Shown here: positions 25,244-35,446 of the stretch, piece by piece | Numbering within the stretch: the stretch's first letter is position 1 | How the letters are laid out: every line of letters begins with the position of its first letter | Assembly (NCBI GenBank): GCA_947632455.1 | Contig: CANRPK010000012.1 | Span: 1-36,705, forward strand | DNA: 36,705 nucleotides | From: an uncultured Bacilli bacterium | GTDB lineage: Bacteria; Bacillota_I; Bacilli_A; RF39; UBA660 | Direction: 5' to 3' | Translations under genes and position numbers: made by a program | The notes under the pieces: generated by a model | Seen by the model: only the letters and a program-made list of their open reading frames with translations | Databases searched by the model: none | Told to the model about the DNA's origin: nothing

Positions 25244-26170
25244 ATGTCATATAATACCTATTTTGAAGAAGCCAATAAAGATTTATCTCTTGCCCAAAAA
25301 ATTCAAATAATCACAATTAATAATGCTAAGGCTAAAGAGCTTACTAGTGTGATCTCTTCCTTAGAAAATGCTCACACTATTAAAGAAGAACCACAAATAA
25401 ACATTTCTACTCCTAAAGCTCAAGCTCAAGCGATTTCACCTACTATAAATGAAGTATCTGTAGCTTTAAGTATATTAGATATTGATACCTTAGACGATGA
25501 AGAAGCTTCAGCCAAAATTAAAAAAATTTTAAATACAAGTATTTCCAATGCTTATTTATTAGGCATTATTAAATTTAATCTTTATCAAGAAATAGTTGAA
25601 TATAATAAAATGCTTTTAAGTTCAGATAATGCTTTAGAAATGACGGAAATAAATAAACAAATAGCCATGTTAAAAAGAAAAATTCAATTATTAGAATATG
25701 CTCGTGAAGAAGAAGAATTAATTGAAACCTCTACCGAGGATAATAATATTTATTTTTTAACTTCCACTTTAGGTAATATTTTCTTTAAAGAAAGTCTTCG
25801 TAAAAATGTTCCTCTAGATTACTATCAAGCTTTTAAAGAACTATTATTAACTATTAAAAATGGTACTTTTAAAGGCTTAAAAAAATTAAAAGATATTCCA
25901 TATTTTGAAGTAAAAGATTTTAAAATAAGAATAATTTTTACTCATTTAGAAGGTAATAATTTTCTAATATTAGATGCTTTTATGAAAAAAGCTGATACAA
26001 GTATTCAAATATCTAATATTTTAAAAAATAGAGCTAGTAATATAGCTAAAATAAAAGAAAGTATTTGTCATTCTCTAACCGATCCTAATTTTATAGCTAC
26101 TCAAAATAGTTACTATGAAGAAATAATCTCTATGTTAGATGAAAGTAATAATACTTTAAAAAGGGGGTAA
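25244..26170 (+). CDS. Unknown protein with RelE/HigB-like segment
   Basis: The 308-residue protein has an N-terminal helical region with a Ser/Thr/Ala/Pro linker (about 45-70) and a helical middle (about 80-165). Residues about 167-265 resemble the RelE/ParE/HigB fold: two helices (to LLLTIKNGTF), GLKKLKDIPYFEV, then the beta strands KIRIIFT and LILDAFMKK. In free toxins such as phage-type HigB this pattern forms a small mRNA-cleaving or gyrase-inhibiting protein. Here it is embedded in a long protein with no obvious antitoxin, so toxicity is doubtful. It is followed after three bases by another large unknown gene in the same operon. The start is supported by GGGG at 25231-25234. Confidence 0.7.
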   Translation: MSYNTYFEEANKDLSLAQKIQIITINNAKAKELTSVISSLENAHTIKEEPQINISTPKAQAQAISPTINEVSVALSILDIDTLDDEEASAKIKKILNTSISNAYLLGIIKFNLYQEIVEYNKMLLSSDNALEMTEINKQIAMLKRKIQLLEYAREEEELIETSTEDNNIYFLTSTLGNIFFKESLRKNVPLDYYQAFKELLLTIKNGTFKGLKKLKDIPYFEVKDFKIRIIFTHLEGNNFLILDAFMKKADTSIQISNILKNRASNIAKIKESICHSLTDPNFIATQNSYYEEIISMLDESNNTLKRG

Positions 26171-26173
26171 ACC

Positions 26174-27961
26174 ATGAATTTAATAACTGAACTAGAAACT
26201 ATTAGTACTAGTATAAGTCCTGATGAAACTAAAAATTTAGAAGCTTTTAAAAATTACTATCAAGATTTCTTTAAAACTCATAATATTACCGATCCTAAAG
26301 CTTTAGCAAGTAATTCATTTAAAGATATAATTGTCAGTGCTTTTTTGGTATTATATCCTAATAAAACTTGTTATATTTTAGATTTAGTCTCTAAATATCC
26401 GGCTATATTTACTAATGAAGAAGATTTTAAAGAATGTTTTCTTTATATTTTTAAATATCAAAAGTATCCAGAATTACATCGTAAAAATAATAATTTTATT
26501 GGTTTACTTGATATTACTGCTAAAATTAGTTTAATCGCGGCTAAACATAAAGAAGATGTAGAAGTTTTAACTAAAAGTGTTGGCTATGTTTCTAATAATA
26601 AAGAGTTATATGATGATATAAAAGATCTAATTCCTACCAATCCTAGTTTTATCTTAAATGCTACTCATTTTTATGAATATCTAAAATTATGTAGTGATAT
26701 TATTGAAAATTCTCCCTTTAATTATAACGAAGCGAAAAATTATTTAATTAAAATGAAAGAACTTAATTTTGAAATAGCTTCATTTTATGATATCATTTAT
26801 AGTATTCATAGTAAAACTATCAAAGAATTTGATAAAAAAGTAAAAGAAGCTAAAAAACAAAATAAAAAAATCCTTGAATTAATCTCTAATTTAACTATAG
26901 ATGGTGAAATAAAAAATATTGATCATTTAATGGCTTTATGTCCTAATGAAGATATTAAAAATAAAGTTGTAGATTATGTATTAGAACATAATGAAGAATG
27001 TTATAAAACTTTAGTTGCTAAGCTAGAAAGTCTAAAAACTAATAATAAGGCTAATTTAACTCGCTTATTTGCTAAATATAATTATGATTATAATATGCTA
27101 GATGAAGAACATCAAAAACTTGTAATGAATCAAAGTTATGATACTTTAGAAAATATCTTTTTAATGCTTTCATCTTTAAATATTAAATTTGAAGTTAGCG
27201 AAATTCCTAAAATAAATTATGATCATTTAAAAACTATAATTAAATTACTTAAAGATGGTTATCTAAATTTAACTTTTATTAGTAAACATAAAGATATTAT
27301 GTTTAATACTAATTCTTTATTAGCTACTATTTTATCTAATATTGGTATTTTAAGTGATTTTAATATTAATATTATGAATTATCAAAATAGTCTTGAAATT
27401 CTTTTATCTCCCAATTTAAAAGAAACTTTACAATTATTAAATGAATATAATCTTGCAATTACTAAATCAACTACTAATATTTCCTTCTTCCAAGATCCAG
27501 ATTTTCAAACTAAATTAGATGTAGCTTTAGAATTAGGTATTCTAAAAGATAGTCTAGATCTTTTAAATTATCCTGTTAACATGTTATATAATTATAAAAT
27601 TGCCATGGCTCTAAATATTCCACTAGAATGTGTTAATATAACTAATCCTAATTATTATGAAAGTATTATTCCAACCTCAATTTTAGAAGAATTTAAATCT
27701 GTACCATCAAGTATTACTTTACCTGAAAGTTTAATTTCTTATGAAATAAATTCTCATCTTTTAAATATAGATGGTATTATAGTCTCTAAAAAAAGATTTT
27801 TAAATAATTTAAGCCATTTTTCTATCATAAATGCTCTAAACATTTTTTATTCATTAATCTATAATAGTTATTATACTCTTGAAGAAATAAACAAATTAAA
27901 AGAGATAATTATACCTACTTATGATAGTTTTTATAAATTAACCAAAACCCAGAATATTTAA
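26174..27961 (+). CDS. Hypothetical protein, 595 aa
   Basis: I do not recognise this protein. It is large, predicted soluble and almost entirely helical, with repeated Leu/Ile/Asn-rich segments that suggest a helical-repeat or solenoid-like fold. A charged Lys/Glu stretch (about 215-240) lies between segments. There is no signal peptide, membrane helix or nucleotide-binding motif. AAGGGGG (26161-26167) lies just before the ATG. It is second in an operon after the RelE-like protein, three bases away, so the two probably act together. No strong terminator follows. Confidence 0.72.
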   Translation: MNLITELETISTSISPDETKNLEAFKNYYQDFFKTHNITDPKALASNSFKDIIVSAFLVLYPNKTCYILDLVSKYPAIFTNEEDFKECFLYIFKYQKYPELHRKNNNFIGLLDITAKISLIAAKHKEDVEVLTKSVGYVSNNKELYDDIKDLIPTNPSFILNATHFYEYLKLCSDIIENSPFNYNEAKNYLIKMKELNFEIASFYDIIYSIHSKTIKEFDKKVKEAKKQNKKILELISNLTIDGEIKNIDHLMALCPNEDIKNKVVDYVLEHNEECYKTLVAKLESLKTNNKANLTRLFAKYNYDYNMLDEEHQKLVMNQSYDTLENIFLMLSSLNIKFEVSEIPKINYDHLKTIIKLLKDGYLNLTFISKHKDIMFNTNSLLATILSNIGILSDFNINIMNYQNSLEILLSPNLKETLQLLNEYNLAITKSTTNISFFQDPDFQTKLDVALELGILKDSLDLLNYPVNMLYNYKIAMALNIPLECVNITNPNYYESIIPTSILEEFKSVPSSITLPESLISYEINSHLLNIDGIIVSKKRFLNNLSHFSIINALNIFYSLIYNSYYTLEEINKLKEIIIPTYDSFYKLTKTQNI

Positions 27962-27968
27962 TATTTTG

Positions 27969-27997
27969 TTGCACTAAATTTAAATCTATATTACAAT
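27969..27997 (+). promoter_or_regulatory. Promoter of giant surface protein gene
   Basis: TTGCAC (27969-27974) and TACAAT (27992-27997) are separated by 17 bases. A strong ribosome site AGGGGG (28017-28022) follows, nine bases from the ATG. Confidence 0.82.
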
Positions 27998-28030
27998 AAA
28001 TATATAATCTTTTCAAAGGGGGAATTATAT

Positions 28031-31000
28031 ATGAAAATTAAGAATATTATAATTAGTATTTTATTTCTAATCTTAATTCCATTTAATGTTTATGCCAAAA
28101 ATGATATTATCTTTAAAGCTAATAAAACAGTCTTAGATATAGGGGAAGAAATAGTCTTAACTGCTAAATTTCCCGAGACTACTGACCTATATGCTTTAAT
28201 GGCTACTTTAAGTTATGATGAAAATGTTTTTGAAGCCATCACAACGCCTAATTTTTCTTTATCCACGGATGCTTTAAGTATTAGTTATAATGATGAAACA
28301 AATAAATTTGGTATTATTAATAAAACTGGTACTTTATCTAATGAAATCTTTACAGTCCGTCTAAAAGTAAAAGAAGATGCTAATGTTGGCACTACTAATA
28401 TTGCTTTAATAAATATATCTTCTTCTGATGGAGAAACTAAAGTAACTTATCCTAAAAAAACTATTGAAGTATTAGTTACGAAAGATGCTGCTCCAAATGA
28501 AACTGTGCCTGATAATAAACCTAATGCAATAGTGGAAACTCCAGAAGAAATAAGAACAACTTATACTATTACCCCAGCATTAATCGGGGTAGGTTTAGTA
28601 GGCCTTTTAACTCTATTTTGTATTATATTTATTTGTTTATTTCGTAAAAAAGAGAAGAAAATTAGAAATATTTATATTGTATTATTTATCTTCTTTCTTG
28701 GTGCTTTTATCTATCTTTTAAATGCTAGTTATACTAAAAAAGATATTAATCATGATGGTGAAAAGAATTATGAAGATTCCCAAGAAATAATGGAATATCT
28801 ACTAGATATTAAAAAAGATAAAAATAAAGAAGAACAAGAAGAAAATAACCCAAGCGATAATAATACATCAACTAGCTCTAAACCTAGTTCTAATTCATCT
28901 ACTAAAAAACCTAATCATAAACCCCAAGAAGACTTTGACTTTGATGTTAATAATGATGGTAATTTAGATATAAATGATGTTGCCGATAGTGTTAAACATA
29001 CTACAACCAAAACTCATTATACAGTTAAATTAACTGAAGTACCAAGCGAGATAAATTATGTTGCTAAAAATAATATTGTTTTAACCTTTAGTGCCACTGT
29101 AACTCCTAATGAGACTATCAAAGAAGTCATGGTAAATGGTAAATTTTATCCAGTAATTAATAATGATACTTCTTATGAAGTAAAAGTAGATTGTCCATCC
29201 ATGGTTGGAGATTTTGAATTTAAAATAACTCAAGTAAAACTAAGTAATAATCGCCTAATTGATACTGATTTAACTATAAAAAAAGCTATCTTAAAAGATA
29301 TTCCTTATGTTACAAAATTTAATTTTGATGATAAAGAAAATAAAATAGCTTTTGATTTAATAGATCTAGATGAAGCTTTAATTGAAGGCAATGTTTTAAT
29401 AATTGATGATGAAGGTAAAACTCTATTAAATGAAAAAATAAGTTCTACTAATAGCTTTAATATTGAGGGTATTGCTGATAATAAAATCTATACAGTATAT
29501 GTATATGCAACATATGATTTAAGTTCTTCATCTAATCCAGAAAACTTATATAAAGATAAAGAAATATATAAACATTCCTTTACTAAAGCCACTAACTATG
29601 ATTTTACTTTAACTAATTTAACTATTACTGATGCTATAGAAAAAGATGAAAAACCTAAAATTACTTTTGAAAGTACTAATAATTTAGGTTTTAATATCGA
29701 GTATGTTATTATTAATCAAAAACAATATAATATTAGTTTAAAAGATCAAAATCATTATGAAGTACTATTAGATAGTTTAGATACATCACTCTTTGGTCAA
29801 TATGACTTAAATGTTGATGCTGTCCTATTAGATAATTTAAAACTTTTTTCTAATCCCGAAGACTTTCAAGTGGAAACTCTAACCTATAATGTTTTAAAGA
29901 ATGCCCCAACTATTGAAAATATCGAATTAACTCCTAATTCTAAAACTGAGGATATCGAAGTATCATATACCTTTAATGATCGTGATAATACCCTTTTAAA
30001 ATTAAAAGCTATTCTTACAGATTCTACTGGTAAAATTATCGATACTAAAGACAATTTAAATCCAAAAGAGCCTTTAAAATTATCCTATAAAGATAGTAAT
30101 GATGGTCGTTATAATGTTAAATTTTTAGCTGATTGCAATTTAGGAACGGAAAGACATATTTATAAAGATAAACTTCTTAATGAAGAGAGTGTTTTAACTC
30201 AAGCAGAAGTATATATCTTAAAAGCTCTACCTAAAAGTGTTTATCCGCAAAAAAATGAAGCTCAATATACCATTAAATATCAAGCTTTTGTATCAGATGC
30301 TATCAAAGATAAATATAATGAATTAGCCGGAGTAACCATTAATGGTCTAAATTATGATGGTATGAAAGATAGTGATTTCCAAAGTTTAATAAGTTTTACT
30401 GTTCCTAATAAATCTGGTATTTTAAATCTTAAAGTAGATCGTGTAAAACTTCGTAAAGAAACTTATCAAGGTGTTACTCAAGAATATTTTTCTGTTGCGC
30501 CATTTATTATTCAAATAGATGTTTTAAAAGATGTGCCAACTATTGAGAATTTCCAAGTAACTGAAGAAGATTATAATAATAGTACCGCTACTTTTGAATT
30601 TGATGTTAATGCCGATCAAGGTGGCTTTGAAAGTGGCGAAATAGATTTAAATATTGAATCTAAAACTATTACGCCAGGCCATAATAAAATAACTTTTGAA
30701 AATATTAATTTAGATACACCTCTAGATTTAGATTTTTATGGTACTTATGACTTAGATTCTAATGTTTTACCTGAAGAAATTAATCAAAATAAATATACTT
30801 TAAATTTAATTCATACGATCAAATATGGTTTATATAAGCCTGAAACATATGCTCAAATAAAACTTATTAATCCTACAGTTAATAAAAAATATTATGCGCA
30901 AAATGAAAATATAACTTTAAACTTTGATATTGTTGGCTTAACAAATGATTTAACTATTAGTAAAGTTATATTCCGCAATGATGCCTATCCCGTTCTTGAT

Positions 31001-34000
31001 AATTCTATTAATATTAAAGGCTTTAGTATATCAGGTCTAAAAGAAATATATATTGATAAAGTAATATTAAGTAATGGTAAAACTATAACTTTACAAGAAC
31101 CAGTTAAAGTAAATATTGAAGTTTTAAAAAATGCTCCTCGCCTAACTAATGTTGATTATAATATTACCAATGATAATATTAATATTAAATATGAATTAAA
31201 AGATCCAGATCGCGCTATTAAAGATTTAAGTAATGATCTAAAAATATCTGTTTATGATGAAAATAATACTTTAATTCAAGAAATACCATATACTAATAAT
31301 ATTGTAATTCCTATTAATAAAGATATTTTAAGATATTATATTAAAATCATGGCTACCTATGATTTAGATACTTCATGGGAAAATGATAATTACTTTAATA
31401 ATAATATTTTATTAGATAAAATGATTTCGTTAGCCCAAAATCGTATAGATATAACAAATATTACAGATATTAGTTTATATCAAAATATTGATAGTAAAAT
31501 AGTAGCAATAGATACAGTAAATGTTGATGAATTAAAAGCTAATATTTCTTCTTACTTTGTAAGTATTTCTTTAAAAGATATGCCAACTATTCATGCTAAA
31601 TTAAAATCAGCGTATATCGAAAATTCTAAATTAATATTAGTTCTTGATTATCAAAATGTTGTTAAAAATAGTACTAAGACTGAAGATTTAAAAATAGAAT
31701 TTGGTCCTGTTGTGGATGGGGTAGCAACCAATGAAAATCATGCTCAAACTATTACTTCATTAATTGAACAAATAAAATCAGATCCTAGCGCTACTATTAC
31801 CTTAAAAAATGATATAGATGCTAAAATAGATGTTGCTACCAATACTTTAATTGATGTTGAATTTAGTGGTATTTTAGATGGAAATGGTCATAGTATTATT
31901 AATTTATCTAAGCCTTTATTTAATAATATTAATGGGGGAGTAGTTAAAAATTTAAAATTAGAAAACGTTAATTTAAGTTCTAATTTAGCTCAAGGCACTT
32001 TAGCTAATACTGCAAGTGGTGCTACTATAAATAGTGTTTTAATTAATAATCTAACTAAAACTTCTAGTCCTTTTGATTCCGGATCATTAATAGGTCTTGT
32101 TACTAATAATTCTAAAATCGAGAATTGTCGAGTATCTAATTTTAAAATAAATGTTATATATAATAACCAAAGAGTAGGGGGCTTAGTTGGTTCAATTAAA
32201 AATTCCCAAATTACTAATAGCTATGTTAATGGTACAATTAGTGCTAATTGGAATTATATAGGTGCTATAGCCGGGGATGCTTCAAATACGACCATCTCTT
32301 ATAGTTATGCTAAAGTAAATATGAGTGGTTATCTATCTTGTGGCTTTGCTTGTACTATTTCCAATAATCTTGTCTTAACTAATAATTTTAGTGCAAGTTC
32401 GGGAGCCTCTAATTCCTTTGCCAATAATTATAAAACTGCCCAAAATAATTATTTAGTAAATTCTAAAAAAGAAAGTACTAGTTCTGTAATTGATATATTT
32501 AAAGATGAAGTAAATACAGCTTTATTCCAAGAAAATCTTAAATTTGATTCCAATATATGGCTATTAAATAATATATCATATGATAATTTGCCAATCTTTA
32601 ATATTGAAAAAGCATCTAAATTAAATTTAGATGGTATTGAAGATTTATATGATGAGACTAAAGAAACTCTTTATAGTAATCTCATGTTATTAATGCCATT
32701 TTATGATAATCAAAAAATTATTACCAGTGCTATTAATATTCCTTCAGATAATATATTAGCAAAAGAGCCAATTAAACATCTTATTCCAGTAAATAAAGAA
32801 GGAAACGTTGTAACCTATTTAACTAGTACTAATCCTGATGAAATTGTTAAATTAAAAGTAATCTTTAAAAATGGTGAAAAAGCTACATATGATGTAATTT
32901 ATGATAATAATCAAAATATGATTGCTAGCTATCGTATACCATCTTTTCAAATAGATTATACTTATAATCATTATATTATTAATGCATCATCGCAATTAAT
33001 AAATAATTTAACTAATTATTTAACTAATTTAACATATGAAGATAATCTTGATATTTTAACAGCTCCAGCAGATAGTCGTATTTATCGTGATTATTATTAT
33101 GATGTTACTAAAAAAGAATTAAAAGAATTTGTTTTAAAATATTTATCTAATAGTAATTATACTAATACTACTAATGATAAAAATATTGATAATTATTTAG
33201 AAAAAACTATCAAAGAAAATAATAAATTAGAAAAATTATTATATACTTATAATTATTTTAAACGTTTTTATGATGTATCTATTGATGGTATAAAGTTAAA
33301 TGATTTAATTCTATTTAATTTCCAAGGCTTTGATCCGAATTTAACGCCGGAAACTATTGCCGATAAATTTTTAGCTAATACCAATAATATAAATACTAAT
33401 GAAACTAATAATACCTATAATCGTTTATTTTCAACATCTACTAATTTAGATAATATTACCGATTTACTTGCTTATCTAGTTCGGGGATTAAGTAATGAAA
33501 CTCCCGATTCATGGTATGCTAAATCATTTAAAGGCTATTTAAAAGAAATTAAAGTAGATGGTCGTGATGATATTTTATATACTTTATGGTCTCATATCAG
33601 TAATCCTGATACCGGAACTAATGTAAATTGGTATAATTATTGCTTACCAATCTTAACTCTTCCTGAAAATGCAGCCTATATTATATCTACACCAACTCAA
33701 TTTATTATTGGTGCTCAAAGAACTTATATAACTGATCCATTTGATGCAAACGCTGCTAAAGATTTACAAGCTCGTATTGCAAGCTACGCTACTAGAATGA
33801 AAGATTATTATACAACTGCTTCTAAAATATTAGAGCAATCTAAGTATTTTAATGATATTCATACTATTCAAATTGATAAAAGATATACATATACGGAAAA
33901 TGGTGTTTTGATGTTCCAAAATCCATATTCTACTGAAGAACCATTCCATAAAAACTTTAATGAAGTTATTGGTCAATGGGCTTACAATGATTATAATGCC

Positions 34001-35425
34001 GCTACCGCTAATGGTGCTTATATCATTTGGCGTGTTGAGGGCTTAATGGATGGTAGATTAGAAGAAAATTCTGAATATACATATCATACTTGGTCCCATG
34101 AAACTGCTCATAATATTGATGCTCGTTTATTCTTAAAAAATAATGGTCGAAGATTTGATGCTGGTGGGGAAGATTACGCTGATAATAACTTAATGCAAGC
34201 TTTTAATGATAATGATATAGTTATGAATTTCTCAAGAGTATTTGCACCAAATAGTAATATTGGTTCTAATCTTACTCCTCAAAGAATTGATAGTTTACCT
34301 AAAGTATATGATTTTTATAATAAACTATTTCAAACTATATATATACTAGATTATTTAGAAGGCAAAGCTTTCTTATCTCTAACACCTTTAGAACAATCTA
34401 AACTTGTTGTGCAAGCTTCATATCCTAATCTAAATATAGCAGAATATCAAACCGAAGAAAAAGAATATTTAAAATATAAATATACTGTATACCAAACCAT
34501 CTCCGAAGATACTATTAAGCAAATGTCTTTAACGGATATTGATTCCTTATATGCTAATCAATTAGTTATCTTCCCAAAAGTTATTTATTCTACATACACT
34601 GATAATAAATATGGCGGAGAAGGTATAAATAAAGTTCATTGGTATCAGCCTCATAATGATTATGGTCGTCCAGATTCTTATAGTCTAAAATGGTTTGCTT
34701 ATGAAATGTTAGGCTATAAAGGTTATGATGATGGTTATATTAAATATTATAGTAATATTAATTCAATAAATGTTCCATTCCATAACAACTATAAGACAGA
34801 CTTAATGGCATTACAAGATATTACTAATGATCCAAATATGACATTTGAGACCTATAAACATATGCGTTTTGCTGAGGTTGAAAATAGACTTGAGGATATT
34901 CAAATAATTGATGTTAATACTACTTTTACCAGATTTTATGAAGCTTTAAAAGAAGATGCTAAATATGTTCAACAAGTAGAAGAACAAGCTTGGAGCCAGT
35001 ATCCATCTGATAGTGATGAAGATACTAAAAAACGTAATAATTTAATCTCTAATGCTCGAGAATATAAAAATAGTACAGCTTTAAGAAAAGAAATATTCTA
35101 TACTTTAAAAAATGGTACTAACGATTTCCTTGATGCTGTATATGATAGTTCTAATAAACAAGAAGTAGGAGACTTAAGCATTCCTAAAATAGAAGAATTA
35201 GAAGATATTCCTAGTAATGATATATTAATTGAAGAACCAGATAATTCTTTAACTATTCCGGAAGAAGATATTTCTATAAACTCTGAAGAGGAATCTTTAG
35301 AAGAACCTACTGCAGAAGAAAAAGATGAAGAGGAAGATCAATTAGAAATACCTTCAGAAGATTTAACGAGTGATATTCCTACTAAAAAAGAAGAACCTCA
35401 AGATACTCAAGTAGAGATTAAGTAG
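28031..35425 (+). CDS. Giant M26-type zinc metalloprotease, surface anchored
   Basis: This 2464-residue surface protein is probably a zinc endopeptidase related to streptococcal ZmpB and IgA1 protease. Order: signal peptide (1-22); cohesin-like domain (about 24-150); two transmembrane helices (about 178-203 and 213-231) with a basic loop; two dockerin-like calcium loops (about 238-259 and 305-323) around a Ser/Asn linker; four tandem units of about 200 residues (about 326-1140); GLUG-type repeats (about 1280-1440); protease domain (about 1540-2370). The zinc motif HETAH is at 2023-2027 with a likely third ligand E2047 in GGEDYAD. An acidic Glu/Asp/Pro tail ends the protein. Streptococcal relatives have an N-terminal LPxTG before the membrane helices; none is seen here, so the helices themselves are the likely anchor. 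Substrate unknown. Confidence 0.88.
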   Translation: MKIKNIIISILFLILIPFNVYAKNDIIFKANKTVLDIGEEIVLTAKFPETTDLYALMATLSYDENVFEAITTPNFSLSTDALSISYNDETNKFGIINKTGTLSNEIFTVRLKVKEDANVGTTNIALINISSSDGETKVTYPKKTIEVLVTKDAAPNETVPDNKPNAIVETPEEIRTTYTITPALIGVGLVGLLTLFCIIFICLFRKKEKKIRNIYIVLFIFFLGAFIYLLNASYTKKDINHDGEKNYEDSQEIMEYLLDIKKDKNKEEQEENNPSDNNTSTSSKPSSNSSTKKPNHKPQEDFDFDVNNDGNLDINDVADSVKHTTTKTHYTVKLTEVPSEINYVAKNNIVLTFSATVTPNETIKEVMVNGKFYPVINNDTSYEVKVDCPSMVGDFEFKITQVKLSNNRLIDTDLTIKKAILKDIPYVTKFNFDDKENKIAFDLIDLDEALIEGNVLIIDDEGKTLLNEKISSTNSFNIEGIADNKIYTVYVYATYDLSSSSNPENLYKDKEIYKHSFTKATNYDFTLTNLTITDAIEKDEKPKITFESTNNLGFNIEYVIINQKQYNISLKDQNHYEVLLDSLDTSLFGQYDLNVDAVLLDNLKLFSNPEDFQVETLTYNVLKNAPTIENIELTPNSKTEDIEVSYTFNDRDNTLLKLKAILTDSTGKIIDTKDNLNPKEPLKLSYKDSNDGRYNVKFLADCNLGTERHIYKDKLLNEESVLTQAEVYILKALPKSVYPQKNEAQYTIKYQAFVSDAIKDKYNELAGVTINGLNYDGMKDSDFQSLISFTVPNKSGILNLKVDRVKLRKETYQGVTQEYFSVAPFIIQIDVLKDVPTIENFQVTEEDYNNSTATFEFDVNADQGGFESGEIDLNIESKTITPGHNKITFENINLDTPLDLDFYGTYDLDSNVLPEEINQNKYTLNLIHTIKYGLYKPETYAQIKLINPTVNKKYYAQNENITLNFDIVGLTNDLTISKVIFRNDAYPVLDNSINIKGFSISGLKEIYIDKVILSNGKTITLQEPVKVNIEVLKNAPRLTNVDYNITNDNINIKYELKDPDRAIKDLSNDLKISVYDENNTLIQEIPYTNNIVIPINKDILRYYIKIMATYDLDTSWENDNYFNNNILLDKMISLAQNRIDITNITDISLYQNIDSKIVAIDTVNVDELKANISSYFVSISLKDMPTIHAKLKSAYIENSKLILVLDYQNVVKNSTKTEDLKIEFGPVVDGVATNENHAQTITSLIEQIKSDPSATITLKNDIDAKIDVATNTLIDVEFSGILDGNGHSIINLSKPLFNNINGGVVKNLKLENVNLSSNLAQGTLANTASGATINSVLINNLTKTSSPFDSGSLIGLVTNNSKIENCRVSNFKINVIYNNQRVGGLVGSIKNSQITNSYVNGTISANWNYIGAIAGDASNTTISYSYAKVNMSGYLSCGFACTISNNLVLTNNFSASSGASNSFANNYKTAQNNYLVNSKKESTSSVIDIFKDEVNTALFQENLKFDSNIWLLNNISYDNLPIFNIEKASKLNLDGIEDLYDETKETLYSNLMLLMPFYDNQKIITSAINIPSDNILAKEPIKHLIPVNKEGNVVTYLTSTNPDEIVKLKVIFKNGEKATYDVIYDNNQNMIASYRIPSFQIDYTYNHYIINASSQLINNLTNYLTNLTYEDNLDILTAPADSRIYRDYYYDVTKKELKEFVLKYLSNSNYTNTTNDKNIDNYLEKTIKENNKLEKLLYTYNYFKRFYDVSIDGIKLNDLILFNFQGFDPNLTPETIADKFLANTNNINTNETNNTYNRLFSTSTNLDNITDLLAYLVRGLSNETPDSWYAKSFKGYLKEIKVDGRDDILYTLWSHISNPDTGTNVNWYNYCLPILTLPENAAYIISTPTQFIIGAQRTYITDPFDANAAKDLQARIASYATRMKDYYTTASKILEQSKYFNDIHTIQIDKRYTYTENGVLMFQNPYSTEEPFHKNFNEVIGQWAYNDYNAATANGAYIIWRVEGLMDGRLEENSEYTYHTWSHETAHNIDARLFLKNNGRRFDAGGEDYADNNLMQAFNDNDIVMNFSRVFAPNSNIGSNLTPQRIDSLPKVYDFYNKLFQTIYILDYLEGKAFLSLTPLEQSKLVVQASYPNLNIAEYQTEEKEYLKYKYTVYQTISEDTIKQMSLTDIDSLYANQLVIFPKVIYSTYTDNKYGGEGINKVHWYQPHNDYGRPDSYSLKWFAYEMLGYKGYDDGYIKYYSNINSINVPFHNNYKTDLMALQDITNDPNMTFETYKHMRFAEVENRLEDIQIIDVNTTFTRFYEALKEDAKYVQQVEEQAWSQYPSDSDEDTKKRNNLISNAREYKNSTALRKEIFYTLKNGTNDFLDAVYDSSNKQEVGDLSIPKIEELEDIPSNDILIEEPDNSLTIPEEDISINSEEESLEEPTAEEKDEEEDQLEIPSEDLTSDIPTKKEEPQDTQVEIK
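29006..31450 (+). repeat. Four-fold tandem repeat in giant protease
   Basis: Within the giant protein, four units of about 200 residues recur, each made of two Ig-like parts. A shared (A/V)(I/V)LK(D/N)(I/A/V)P boundary appears with Leu at residues 421, 622, 832 and 1032 (spacings 201, 210 and 200). A (T/D)(Y/C)(D/N)L motif closes the second part of each unit. The repeats are clear at protein level but diverged in DNA, so they are old. Confidence 0.75.
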
Positions 35426-35446
35426 TTAGAAGTAAAACTTCGGTTC

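Noticed and set aside
28500-28600. LPxTG sorting signal before the membrane helices of the giant protein
   Set aside because: Streptococcal relatives have one here, but residues 150-178 contain no LPxTG or close variant.
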